From positions 62,001 to 126,000 of the forward strand of contig NZ_JAFFIX010000013.1 of NCBI RefSeq assembly GCF_016916835.1: DNA of 64,000 bases, written 5' to 3'. The notes beneath the pieces were generated by a model. It ran no database searches. It saw only the letters and a list, made by a program, of their open reading frames with translations, and was not told the origin of the DNA. Source of the DNA: Actinacidiphila bryophytorum. Lineage in GTDB: Bacteria; Actinomycetota; Actinomycetes; Streptomycetales; Streptomycetaceae. This document shows positions 1 through 7,870 of this stretch, piece by piece (within the stretch, counting starts at the first letter, position 1; every line of letters starts with the position of its first letter). The translations under genes and the position numbers were made by a program.

Positions 1-1
1 G

Positions 2-508
2 CCGCACGAACGGCTCGCCCTGATCGGGCCCGAGGCGATCGGCGATCCCGCGGGCAGCACGGTCGAGCTGAGCGGCCGCAAGGTGCCGGTCGGCGGCTGC
101 CAGGGCGAGGCGCAGCGGGCGGTGGACGGCGATCCCGGCGCGCTGCCGGCCTCGGAGGTCGCCTCCAGGATCTCCGGCGAGAGCTATCGCGCCTCCCTGG
201 CGGATCCGGCCGTGCAGAAGGTCTTCGCGGCCTGGTCCGCCTGCATGAGGACCAGGGGCTTCTCCTATCGCGACCCGATCAGCGCCATCGGCAGCTTCTC
301 GGAGAAGACCGCCTCGGCCGCGGAGAAGAAGGTCGCCACGGCCGATGTGCTCTGCAAGCAGCGGACGGACCTCGTGCCGGTGTGGTTCGCCTCCGACGCG
401 CGCGTACAGCGCACCATGATCGCCCCCCAGTCCGCCGTACTGGCCACCATCCTGACCCGGCATCACCAGCAGGTCGCCAGGGCAAAGGCGATTCTCGGGG
501 CGGGCTGA
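2..508 (+). CDS. Secreted/lipoprotein-like protein, 3' part only
   Basis: The frame is open from the left edge to a TGA at 506-508, giving 168 visible residues, so the gene begins outside the window. The last 90 residues contain FAAWSACMRTRGF, a later cysteine in ADVLCKQRTDL and a helical C-terminus. This pattern of two or three spaced cysteines around 'sCMrarGf' is familiar from small actinobacterial exported proteins of unknown role. No enzyme motif is visible. A GTG at 83 could be an internal start but upstream coding continues in frame. The function is unknown. The next gene follows after 30 bp in the same direction. Confidence 0.55.
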   Translation, partial: PHERLALIGPEAIGDPAGSTVELSGRKVPVGGCQGEAQRAVDGDPGALPASEVASRISGESYRASLADPAVQKVFAAWSACMRTRGFSYRDPISAIGSFSEKTASAAEKKVATADVLCKQRTDLVPVWFASDARVQRTMIAPQSAVLATILTRHHQQVARAKAILGAG

Positions 509-538
509 CTGTCCACGACACAGAAGGAAGACGAAACA

Positions 539-1006
539 TTGAAGAACACCAAGCGGATCACGCTGCTCGCGGCCTGTGCCGCACTGCTCTGCGCCACGGG
601 TCTCGCCACCGCCGGCCCGGCCTCCGCCTCCCAGGAATCCGCGGTGAACTGCGACAAGTCCATCTGGGACAGCTGCCTGACGCTCTACTACAACAGTTCC
701 CAGACGGGCTCGCACACCGCGTTCTTCGGCAGCGACGGGAACTTCTACGACAACAAGTTCCTCAGCTCGGGTGCGGGCCAGGGGCAGGTGGTGAAGAACA
801 ACGCCGCTTCCGCCAACGTCTGGGGAATTCCGCCCTACTATCCGGAATTCGCGGTCATCTACTACAACAGCAACTACGCGGGCAGTTGCGACGCGATCAG
901 CGTCAACTGGTACACCGACCGGCTGCACAACACGTACAACGAGAACGCCTCGTGGCAGATCGCGGGAAATCCCAACGTGTGGGCGGGCTGCTACATCTTC
1001 AGCTGA
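539..1006 (+). CDS. Secreted peptidase-inhibitor I36-like protein
   Basis: This is a 155-residue secreted protein. Residues 1-30 form a Sec signal (KNTKRITLLAACAALLCATG, then ASA). The mature part has four cysteines, enough for two disulfides, and two crystallin-like strands (LTLYYNSSQTGSHTAFFG and FAVIYYNSNYAGSC). This layout is typical of the SMPI/peptidase-inhibitor I36 family of Streptomyces, which block metallo- or serine proteases outside the cell. I chose the TTG start at 539 because a GAAGGAAG ribosome site lies about 8 bases upstream and the signal peptide begins immediately after it. The inhibitor role comes from family resemblance only. It sits in a run of three small secreted proteins. 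Confidence 0.6.
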   Translation: MKNTKRITLLAACAALLCATGLATAGPASASQESAVNCDKSIWDSCLTLYYNSSQTGSHTAFFGSDGNFYDNKFLSSGAGQGQVVKNNAASANVWGIPPYYPEFAVIYYNSNYAGSCDAISVNWYTDRLHNTYNENASWQIAGNPNVWAGCYIFS

Positions 1007-1071
1007 CCTGACTCCCGCCCGGCACCCGGGCGCGCCACCAACCACCGAGAAGGAAGAAGGAAGTACGGACA

Positions 1072-1476
1072 ATGCGCAGACTCCTGCACACGGCCCTCGC
1101 CCTTTCCGCGGCCGGACTGCTGTCCCTGACCCTGACCACGTCCGCGCAGGCCGACGGGCAGAACGTGACCATCTACACCTCGAACAGGGCAGGTGTGGCG
1201 ACGTTCAAGCCCTACGGCGAGCACCTGCTCGTCAACGACCTGGTGGGCGACGGCTGGTCGGCCGTGGCCCGCCTGGAGGTGGAGGGCTACGGGACGTACT
1301 ACTACTGGGACCGCCAGGGCGCCCAGTACCCGGCGCTCGACATCGACCTCGACTTCCCCGAGGGACACACCGTCACGCTGACGGCGTTCCTGGGCAAGTG
1401 GGCGGGTACTCCGGACGGCGGCATAGACTGGTCCAGCTACGACCACGTGCTCGACTCGGTCCACACCACGACCTGA
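1072..1476 (+). CDS. Small secreted protein of unknown function
   Basis: This 134-residue protein has a clear Sec signal (MRRLLHTALALSAAGLLSLTLTTSAQA, cleavage near residue 27). The mature domain is rich in aromatic and acidic residues (YGTYYYWDRQGAQYPALDIDLDFPEG), has no cysteines, and looks like a compact beta domain. The start is supported by a repeated purine-rich ribosome site, GAGAAGGAAGAAGGAAG, just upstream. It follows the I36-like gene by 65 bp in the same direction and could be co-transcribed with it. I do not recognise the family. Confidence 0.6.
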   Translation: MRRLLHTALALSAAGLLSLTLTTSAQADGQNVTIYTSNRAGVATFKPYGEHLLVNDLVGDGWSAVARLEVEGYGTYYYWDRQGAQYPALDIDLDFPEGHTVTLTAFLGKWAGTPDGGIDWSSYDHVLDSVHTTT

Positions 1477-1498
1477 CGCGGGACGCCGGCGGCCCACC

Positions 1499-2227
1499 TC
1501 ACCACTCCCCTATGCCCTTGCCCAGGGTGGTCAGGCCGCCGGCCAGCGCGAGCAGCAGGATGGCCGGTCGGGCCCAGCGCTCGGGCACCCGCTCGGAGAG
1601 CGCCCTGCCCGCCAGGGTGCCGACCGCCATCCCGGCCGCCGCCAGCACCCACACCGGCGTCGACAGGTGCGGTACGCCCTTGGCGCCGAGCGACAGCGCG
1701 TTGACGACGACGCCGTAGAACTGCGCGTTGGGGACGAACTCGGCCACCGACCACTCGGCGTTGACGGCGTAGAGCGAGACGGCGGGGCCGCCGACCCCGG
1801 CGGAGGCGTTCATGAAGCCGCTGGCCGCACCCGCGGTGACCGCTCCCCCGCGGCCGCGCAGCGCGGGCACCCGCACCCCGCTGGCGATGACCGCGACGGA
1901 CACGGTGACCAGCAGGCCCATGCCGGTGAGCAGGTCGGGCTCCGGCACGTGGTGCAGCGCCCAGGTCCCCGCGGGCACCGTGCAGGCCGCGGCGACGACC
2001 AGCGGCGCCATGGCCGCCAGCCGCACCCGGCGCCAGGTGTCGACCAGGCCTGCGGCACTGATCACGCCGGAGGCGCAGTTGGACAGCGCGACGCCGTGTG
2101 CGGGGCCGATCAGCAGCACCAGCGCGGGCACCGCGACCAGCGCGAAGCCCATGCCCGACATCCGCTGCACGGTCGACCCCGCCAGCACTATCGCGGCCAG
2201 TGCGAACGCGTCCGCCCAGCCGTTCAC
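1499..2227 (-). CDS. Sulfite exporter TauE/SafE-family permease
   Basis: This 242-residue protein consists almost entirely of hydrophobic helices, about eight by eye. The N-terminal stretch GSTVQRMSGMGFALVAVPAL and the central SGFMNASAGVGGPAVSLYAV carry the glycine/proline-rich repeats typical of TauE/SafE (DUF81) membrane proteins. That family exports sulfite, sulfoacetate or other organic anions; the substrate here cannot be told. I chose the GTG at 2225-2227 because it overlaps the TGA of the upstream DUF4184 gene (GTGA), implying translational coupling. A longer frame upstream of this GTG only shadows the DUF4184 gene. Confidence 0.75.
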   Translation of the reverse strand: MNGWADAFALAAIVLAGSTVQRMSGMGFALVAVPALVLLIGPAHGVALSNCASGVISAAGLVDTWRRVRLAAMAPLVVAAACTVPAGTWALHHVPEPDLLTGMGLLVTVSVAVIASGVRVPALRGRGGAVTAGAASGFMNASAGVGGPAVSLYAVNAEWSVAEFVPNAQFYGVVVNALSLGAKGVPHLSTPVWVLAAAGMAVGTLAGRALSERVPERWARPAILLLALAGGLTTLGKGIGEW

Positions 2228-3045
2228 GCGGCGCTCCGCCTGCGCGCCAGTGCGGTGCGCGCCACCGCCGCGAAGCAGGCCAGCCCGACCGCGGCCCCCG
2301 CGCCGCCGCCGAAGGCGACGGCCGGGACGAGGTCGAGGACGTCGGCGCTGCGCAGCGGCCCGTCGTCCCAGCGGGCCAGCCGCGCCGCGGCTCCGGCTAC
2401 CGCGGCCGCGCCCACCAGGGCGGTCGCGGCGGCCCTGGTGCGGGCCGACAGCCGCGGGCGCACGGGGGCGGCGGGCCGAGCCGGCAGGTCCGCGGCAGCG
2501 GTGCGCAGGGTGCGGGTGGTGTACCAGCCGAGGACGCCGAGGCCCAGTACCGAGGTCCCGAGCTGGAGGTCGTAGTAGAGGGGCCGGCCCAGCACCGTAC
2601 GGTCGAGCACCGGAAGCAGCCGGACCCCGGCACGGCCCCCGTGGGTGAAGGCGTCCCAGGCCACGTGGGTCGCGGCGCCGACGGCCGCGGACAGAGCGAA
2701 GCGGCCTGCACCGGCCAGGCCGCGTGTCCGCCCGGCCGGCGCGGTCATGGCGTCGGCGGCGTCCGCCCACCGGTCGGGCAGCAGTGCGACCAGCGGCTCG
2801 CGCAGCAGCAGGTGCCAGCCGGCCGCGAGCGCCGCGGCGATGGCGACGTCCGCGGTGGGCACGCCGAGCGGGCTGTGGGTGAAGACGCCGAAGCCGAAGG
2901 TGCCGTGCACCAGCGAGTCGGTGAAGTAGGGGACGTCGGGTGCCAGCGAGCCCGCGACCAGCGCCGAGGCCACCAGCGGTCCGCGGGGCCTGCCGTCGCG
3001 CAGCATCGGCAGCACGGCGGCGGGGTGGCTGAGTGTGAACGGCAT
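2224..3045 (-). CDS. DUF4184 family membrane protein
   Basis: This 273-residue protein begins MPFTLSHPAAVLP, the signature N-terminus of DUF4184, and continues with SLAPDVPYF and THVAWDAFTHGGR. The conserved His and Asp residues (HP, APDVPY, HVAWDAFTH) resemble those of membrane-bound YdjM/phospholipase-C-like metal hydrolases, but no activity is established for the family. Several transmembrane helices alternate with Ala/Arg-rich loops. The ATG is preceded by GGGAAGATGGCGGG. It is translationally coupled to the TauE-like gene through a 4-bp overlap. Confidence 0.75.
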   Translation of the reverse strand: MPFTLSHPAAVLPMLRDGRPRGPLVASALVAGSLAPDVPYFTDSLVHGTFGFGVFTHSPLGVPTADVAIAAALAAGWHLLLREPLVALLPDRWADAADAMTAPAGRTRGLAGAGRFALSAAVGAATHVAWDAFTHGGRAGVRLLPVLDRTVLGRPLYYDLQLGTSVLGLGVLGWYTTRTLRTAAADLPARPAAPVRPRLSARTRAAATALVGAAAVAGAAARLARWDDGPLRSADVLDLVPAVAFGGGAGAAVGLACFAAVARTALARRRSAA

Positions 3046-3127
3046 CCCGCCATCTTCCCCGGGGCGGTGCGCGGCGGGCGGGCGGGGGGCCGCGTGTCTC
3101 CCCCCGCCCGCCCGTGCCGTGGGACCG

Positions 3128-5401
3128 TCAGGGGGTGTAGACGGTGGGGCGCGGCGCGGTCGGCATGTTGTTGCCGATGAAGAAGCTGGGGTGCGGCGGC
3201 TGGTTGTAGGCGGTGTTCTGCCAGGCGATGGCGGTGCGGTACTGCGTGTCGTGCAGCAGCGTGGTGATGCGCAGGTCGGTGGGGTCGGGGGTGGCGTAGA
3301 TCCGCAGCGCCCGGTTGTCGGTGGTGGGCCAGATCACCTCCTCGCGCCAGTCGCCGAAGAGGTCGCCCGACAGGCTCGGGGTGGCCTTGGTCCCGTTGTT
3401 GGAGTGCACGCCGGAGGCGGTCAGCAGCCGGGCGTCGGAGCTGGTGCCGTACTTGTCGATGTGCGTGGCGTCCACGAGTTCGCGCACCGGGTCGCCGTCC
3501 CACCAGGCGAGGAAGTTCGCCGAGCCGGGCTTGCGGCCGATGTTCTGGCCCGTGGTGCTGTACAGGCCGCTGACGCCGGCCGACCAGGACTCGGCGCCGG
3601 GGCTGCCCGCGTACACGTCGTCGGAGACCCCGCGGCCGTTGTCGCAGCCGCAGCTGGGGTTGGACCACAGGATCTTGCCGGTCTTGGCGTCGGCGAACCA
3701 GGCGGCGAGCTTGGAGGTGTCCTCGTCGACCTTGAAGACCTCCAGGCCGGGGTGCGAGGGGTCGAGGTCGCCGACGTGCAGCGCGTCGCCGTGGCCCTGC
3801 CCGGTGTTCCACAGCCGGGCGCCGTTGTCGTCCACGGCCATGGCGCCGTACTCGATCTCGTCCTTGCCGTCGCCGTCGAGGTCGGCGGTGGCCAGCTGGT
3901 GGTCGCCCTGGCCGGCGTATGCGCTGTTGCCCGAGTCGTTGGAGTCGAACTTCCAGCGCTCGGTGAGCTTGCCGTCCCGCCAGTCCCAGGCGGCGATCAC
4001 CGTACGCGTGTAGTAGCCGCGGGCCATGATGATCGAGGGCCGCTTGCCGTCGAGGTAGGCGGTGCCGGCCAGGAAGCGGTCCACCCGGTTGCCGTAGCTG
4101 TCGCCCCAGGATGAGACGGTGCCGCGCGGCGGGTCGTAGTTGACCGTCTGCATCGCGGCGCCGGTCTGCCCGTTGAAGACGCTCAGGTACTCGGGTCCCG
4201 ACAGGACGTAGCCGGAGGAGTTGCGGTAGTCGGCGCTGGAGCTGCCGATCACCTTGCCGGTGCCGTCGGTGGTGCCGTCGGCGGTCTTCATCACGACCTC
4301 GGCCTTGCCGTCGCCGTCGTAGTCGTAGACCTGGAACTGCGTGTAGTGCGCGCCGGAGCGGATGTTGCGGCCCAGGTCGATGCGCCACAGCCGGGTGCCG
4401 TCGAGCGTGATGCCGTCCATGATCGTGTCGCCGGTGTAGCCGGACTGCGAGTTGTCCTTGGAGTTGGTGGGGTACCACTTCAGGACCAGATCGAGCCGGC
4501 CGTCGCCGTCGAGGTCGCCGACGGAGGCGTCGTTGGCCTCGTAGGTGTAGGCGACGCCGTCGGGGGTGGTGCCGCCGGCCGGCGGCGAGATCGGCACGTC
4601 GTGGTAGCCGCCTGCGAAGGACAGCGACGCCGGTGAGGCGGCCTGCTCGCTGCCGTCGACCACGGCCCGCACGGTGTAGCTGGCGTCGGCGGCGGCGCCG
4701 GAGTCGAGGTAGTCGGTCGCGCCGGTCAGCGGGGCGGAGTTGACCTTGGTGCCGCCGCGGTAGACGTTGAAGGCGACGTTGTCCGGGTCGGTGCCGAGCC
4801 AGCGCCACGAGACGAGGTTGCCTGAGCCGCTGCGGACCGAGATCACCCCGCGGTCGAGCTTCTCGACCTGGCGGCCCTGGCCGGTCTGCGGCGGGGTGGT
4901 GGTGGGCGGGGTGGTCGGGGGTGTGGTCGGCGGGGTCGTGGGCGGGGTGGTGCCCGTACTGCCGGTGCAGGCCACGCCGTTGAGGGTGAAGGCGGTCGGG
5001 ACGGTGGGGGTGCCCGAGCCGGAGATCGCCCCGTTGAAGCCGAAGGAGGTCGAACCGCCGGTCGCCAGCGACCCGTTGTAGCTGAGGCTGTTCGCGGTGA
5101 CCTGGCTGCTGTTGAGGGTGACGTCGGCATTCCACGCCGAGGTCACCGTCTGCCCCGAGCCCATGGTCCACTTCAGGCTCCAGGACGTCATCGGGTCACC
5201 GAGGTTGGTGATCTGGACGTCGGCGCCGAAGCCGCCCTGCCAGGAGTTGGTGATGGTGTAGGCGACGCTGCAGCCGGCCGCGGCCGGCGCTGCCGAGGCC
5301 GGTACGGACTGCACCGCCCAGGTCGTACCGGCCGCGATCAGCGCGCCGACCGCCGATGCCGCCCAGGCGCGGCGGCGCGCACGTTTCCGACGGGTGGTCA
5401 T
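3128..5401 (-). CDS. CBM2-linked PL11 rhamnogalacturonan lyase
   Basis: This 757-residue secreted enzyme has three parts. Residues 1-43 are an export signal rich in Arg/Lys. Residues about 43-145 form a family 2 carbohydrate-binding module (GCSVAYTITNSWQGGFGADVQI, then WSLKWTM). After a Thr/Pro linker (150-172), the rest is a polysaccharide lyase family 11 domain with repeated calcium-loop motifs (DLDGDGRLDL, DYDGDGKAEV, DLDGDGKDEI). PL11 enzymes cleave rhamnogalacturonan I by beta-elimination; CBM2 modules usually bind cellulose or xylan, so the enzyme probably acts on pectin held in plant cell wall. The ATG at 5399-5401 has an ideal GGAGG site. Two palindromes upstream (5440 and 5472) predict repression. 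I cannot tell endo- from exo-acting. Confidence 0.9.
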   Translation of the reverse strand: MTTRRKRARRRAWAASAVGALIAAGTTWAVQSVPASAAPAAAGCSVAYTITNSWQGGFGADVQITNLGDPMTSWSLKWTMGSGQTVTSAWNADVTLNSSQVTANSLSYNGSLATGGSTSFGFNGAISGSGTPTVPTAFTLNGVACTGSTGTTPPTTPPTTPPTTPPTTTPPQTGQGRQVEKLDRGVISVRSGSGNLVSWRWLGTDPDNVAFNVYRGGTKVNSAPLTGATDYLDSGAAADASYTVRAVVDGSEQAASPASLSFAGGYHDVPISPPAGGTTPDGVAYTYEANDASVGDLDGDGRLDLVLKWYPTNSKDNSQSGYTGDTIMDGITLDGTRLWRIDLGRNIRSGAHYTQFQVYDYDGDGKAEVVMKTADGTTDGTGKVIGSSSADYRNSSGYVLSGPEYLSVFNGQTGAAMQTVNYDPPRGTVSSWGDSYGNRVDRFLAGTAYLDGKRPSIIMARGYYTRTVIAAWDWRDGKLTERWKFDSNDSGNSAYAGQGDHQLATADLDGDGKDEIEYGAMAVDDNGARLWNTGQGHGDALHVGDLDPSHPGLEVFKVDEDTSKLAAWFADAKTGKILWSNPSCGCDNGRGVSDDVYAGSPGAESWSAGVSGLYSTTGQNIGRKPGSANFLAWWDGDPVRELVDATHIDKYGTSSDARLLTASGVHSNNGTKATPSLSGDLFGDWREEVIWPTTDNRALRIYATPDPTDLRITTLLHDTQYRTAIAWQNTAYNQPPHPSFFIGNNMPTAPRPTVYTP

Positions 5402-5439
5402 GGATCCTCCAGATGTGGGGGGAAGAAGAAATCCGGGGG

Positions 5440-5453
5440 TTGGAACGTTCCAA
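5440..5453. promoter_or_regulatory. Palindromic operator TTGGAACGTTCCAA
   Basis: A perfect 14-bp palindrome with a central CG lies 39 bp upstream of the PL11 start codon. The form is typical of LacI-family operators. It differs from the neighbouring CebR-type box and from the CAACGTTG sites elsewhere in the window, so a second repressor may act here. This is inference from symmetry only. Confidence 0.55.
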
Positions 5454-5471
5454 ACGTGCTCCCAGGCATAA

Positions 5472-5485
5472 TGGGAGCGCTCCCA
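5472..5485. promoter_or_regulatory. CebR-type box TGGGAGCGCTCCCA
   Basis: This perfect 14-bp palindrome is identical to the known consensus of CebR, the LacI-family repressor of cellulose and cello-oligosaccharide utilisation in Streptomyces. It lies about 70 bp upstream of the CBM2-PL11 lyase and about 180 bp upstream of the divergent TetR gene. It places the lyase in the cellobiose-induced regulon, which fits its cellulose-binding module. Confidence 0.75.
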
Positions 5486-5664
5486 CACCCCCGTCAACCG
5501 TTCTCCCGAAAATTTTCGCCGCCCGCAGGTGGGCCGCCCGGCCGGTGCCGGGACCCGCTACGCGGGCACCTTCTCGCCGCCGGACTCGCGGACGCCTGGC
5601 CAGGGCCGGGCGCTCGCCGGGAGGGCGCTGGGACGGCGCCGCCCGCCCGGATATCCTCGTGGCC

Positions 5665-6351
5665 ATGGACGACCACTCGCCGGCCCTGCGCAGCGGCGGC
5701 GGAAGGCGCCGCCGCTCGGACGCCGAGCGGAGCATCGCCGCGATCCTGGACGCGGCGCTGGAGTGCGTGCCGACCGACGGCGAGTTCAACATGTCCGCCA
5801 TCGCGCGGGCCGCCGGGGTCAGCCGGGTCACCCTCTACTCGCACTTCCCGACCCGCGAGGCGCTGGTGGACGCGGCCTTGCAGCGGGCTTTCACCCAGAC
5901 CGACCGGGCGCTGGCGGAGCTCCCGCTGGAGGAGGGGCCGCCGCGCGAGGTGCTGGCGCGGCTGCTCGGCTCGTCGTGGCAGGTGCTGGAGCGGCACAGG
6001 AACCTGTACCTGGTGGCGTCGGCGAACCTGCCCGCCGACCGGCTGCGCGAGTACGCCGGGCTGGTGCTCGACCGGATCGAGCGGCTGCTGGCCCGCGGCC
6101 GGGCCGAGGGGGCCTTCCGTACCGACCTGCCGCTGGACTGGCTGGTGGCCACCGTCTACACGCTGATGCACCTGGCCGCGGGCGAGGTCGGCTCGGGGCG
6201 GACCGACGCGGACGCCGCGGGGGATCTGGTCAGCACCACGATCGTGTCGCTGCTGACTGCGGGGGCGGCGGATGCCCCTGGTGGGCGCCGGGCGGACTCC
6301 CCCGGTCCGCACACGCACCCGACCGACTTCCTTGGTACGCACCAAGACTGA
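5665..6351 (+). CDS. TetR/AcrR family transcriptional regulator
   Basis: This 228-residue protein has an N-terminal TetR helix-turn-helix (FNMSAIARAAGVSRVTLYSHFPTREALVDAAL, about residues 35-70) followed by a helical ligand-binding domain of the TetR_C type. The C-terminal 25 residues are low-complexity Pro/Gly/Asp. The ATG at 5665 follows the divergent intergenic region shared with the PL11 lyase. An extended reading frame upstream is not coding. The target is unknown; TetR proteins usually repress an adjacent gene, and neither neighbour is a clear efflux pump. Confidence 0.85.
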   Translation: MDDHSPALRSGGGRRRRSDAERSIAAILDAALECVPTDGEFNMSAIARAAGVSRVTLYSHFPTREALVDAALQRAFTQTDRALAELPLEEGPPREVLARLLGSSWQVLERHRNLYLVASANLPADRLREYAGLVLDRIERLLARGRAEGAFRTDLPLDWLVATVYTLMHLAAGEVGSGRTDADAAGDLVSTTIVSLLTAGAADAPGGRRADSPGPHTHPTDFLGTHQD

Positions 6352-6512
6352 CGTACCGTCCGCTCCCGGTCACGGGCGGTTTCGTTGGGTACGCACCGTA
6401 CGGCTTGCCCCGTCCGCGGATGTACCGTGAGGACTCTCCCCCCGATTCCGCAGTCCGGGACGACCTACCGGGGGCGGCGTCCGGCACCCGCGGAAAGCAG
6501 GAACAACCTATG

Positions 6513-6529
6513 AGTTGTACATAACAACT
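6513..6529. promoter_or_regulatory. Inverted repeat AGTTGT-N5-ACAACT, likely MarR operator
   Basis: Two perfect 6-bp arms separated by five bases lie 55 bp upstream of the MarR-family start codon, in an AT-rich patch. MarR proteins commonly bind such short palindromes at their own promoter, so autoregulation is the simplest reading. Confidence 0.5.
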
Positions 6530-6583
6530 GCCTCAGGGCAGCGTGGCACTGAGGGCTGCTCGACGCAGCCCACGGAGGTGGTA

Positions 6584-7030
6584 ATGCCCGCCGGACCGCA
6601 CGACGTGCTGGAGTTGGCGATCGACGGCTTGTTCAGACGGCGCGGAGTGCTCGACCCGTCACGGGTCGTCCCCGGACTCGGCGCCTCGCTCTCGGAGTCG
6701 CTGGCGCTGGGCTACCTGGCAGCCGGCCCCTGCGTGCAGCACGAACTCGGCTCGTACCTCGGACTGGAGAAGAGCACGGTGAGCCGGCTGGTGGCCGGCA
6801 TGACGGAGAAGGGCTGGGTCGAGCGGGCCCGCTGCCCGGACAACCGCCGCTTCCAGAAGGTGGTGCTGACCGCCCCGGGCGAGCGGGCCGCCGCGCAGAT
6901 AGCCGAGGCGACCAAGCAGCGCCACGAGCGCTGGTTCGCGGCGCTCACCGAGGAGGAGCACAAGGCCCTGTCCATCGGGCTGCCCGCGCTGCTGCGGGCG
7001 ATGGCGGCGGAGGACGACACGGCGGAGTGA
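6584..7030 (+). CDS. MarR family transcriptional regulator
   Basis: This 148-residue protein has the winged-helix core of MarR: GPCVQHELGSYLGLEKSTVSRLVAGMTEKGWVERARCPDNRR, with the basic D-x-R wing motif (CPDNRR). I chose the ATG at 6584 for its GGAGGT site six bases upstream. An in-frame ATG 69 bp earlier lies within the palindrome and lacks a ribosome site. No efflux or oxidative-stress gene is next to it; lspA is convergent. Ligand and targets are unknown. Confidence 0.85.
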   Translation: MPAGPHDVLELAIDGLFRRRGVLDPSRVVPGLGASLSESLALGYLAAGPCVQHELGSYLGLEKSTVSRLVAGMTEKGWVERARCPDNRRFQKVVLTAPGERAAAQIAEATKQRHERWFAALTEEEHKALSIGLPALLRAMAAEDDTAE

Positions 7031-7094
7031 GCGCCTGGGGGCGCCCGCCGCACACGGGTGCGGCGCACCTGCGGGCCGTACGGCGCCGCGGGTC

Positions 7095-7685
7095 TCACAG
7101 CGGCGGGCCGCCGCAGGGAGCAGCGGCGGGCTCCGCCGGGGGCTGCGCCGCGCTGAGCGGGACACCGCGCAGCAGCTGGATCATCACCGTCACGACCCCC
7201 GCCATGACGCACTGGTCGCTGAGGTTGAAGATCCCGCCGTGCCCGACCTGGATGAAGTCCAGCACCGCGCCCCGCCCGAAACCCGGTGTGCGGAAGATGC
7301 GGTCGGCGAGGTTGCCGCCCGCGCCGCCGAAGATCAGGCCGAGGCCGAGCGCCCAGCCCTTGGTGCGTACCGTCGGCGAGGTGCGGGCGATGAAGGCGAG
7401 CACGCCGATCGCGAGCACCGTGAAGACCAGGGTCGCGCGCGGCGCGAAGGACCCGGCGGCGCCGGAGTTGCGGTAGGCGGTGAAGGTGACGTGCCCGCCG
7501 AGCACATGGCTGGGCGGGTGGCCCTCGACGGCCACCGCCGCGACGGCCTTGGTCACCTGGTCCAGCGCGAGCCCCGCGGCCGCGGTGATCCACAGCACCC
7601 GCTGCGCCACTCCCCCGCCCCGGGCAGGCCCCCGGAGGGAACCCCGTACCGGCACCCGCACCCGCATCCACACCGGCATCCGCAT
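7095..7685 (-). CDS. lspA: Lipoprotein signal peptidase (signal peptidase II)
   Basis: This membrane aspartic protease cleaves the signal peptide of diacylglyceryl-modified prolipoproteins. The family boxes are present: LDQVTKAV near the first membrane helix, the catalytic-Asp box GGAGGNLADRIF, and the second catalytic Asp in FNLSDQCV. Four hydrophobic helices are visible. I chose the ATG at 7685 because GGAGGG sits six bases upstream; a GTG at 7704-7706 has no ribosome site. It is 196 residues, the usual size, with a short Arg-rich N-terminal tail. Streptomyces genomes usually also have an lspA beside pseudouridine synthase genes; this one stands alone, so it may be a second copy. Confidence 0.85.
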   Translation of the reverse strand: MRMPVWMRVRVPVRGSLRGPARGGGVAQRVLWITAAAGLALDQVTKAVAAVAVEGHPPSHVLGGHVTFTAYRNSGAAGSFAPRATLVFTVLAIGVLAFIARTSPTVRTKGWALGLGLIFGGAGGNLADRIFRTPGFGRGAVLDFIQVGHGGIFNLSDQCVMAGVVTVMIQLLRGVPLSAAQPPAEPAAAPCGGPPL

Positions 7686-7870
7686 CGGCGGCCCTCCCGC
7701 GTTCACCCGGCCGTACGGCGGCCGACCCGCCGTCCCGTGTCGAGCGTACGCCCGCCGCCCGGCTCCCCCGGTGTCCGCGTGATCGGCGACATTGCCCCGA
7801 ACGGCCCTGCTGCCCGCGGCGGCGGGCGGGAAGGCTGGGCTCAGACACCGTCGCCGACTGGAGGTCCCCG

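Noticed and set aside
6331..6346. CTTGGT-ACGC-ACCAAG inverted repeat
   Set aside because: It lies inside the last codons of the TetR gene. It is short and not followed by a U tract, so I could not call it an operator or terminator.
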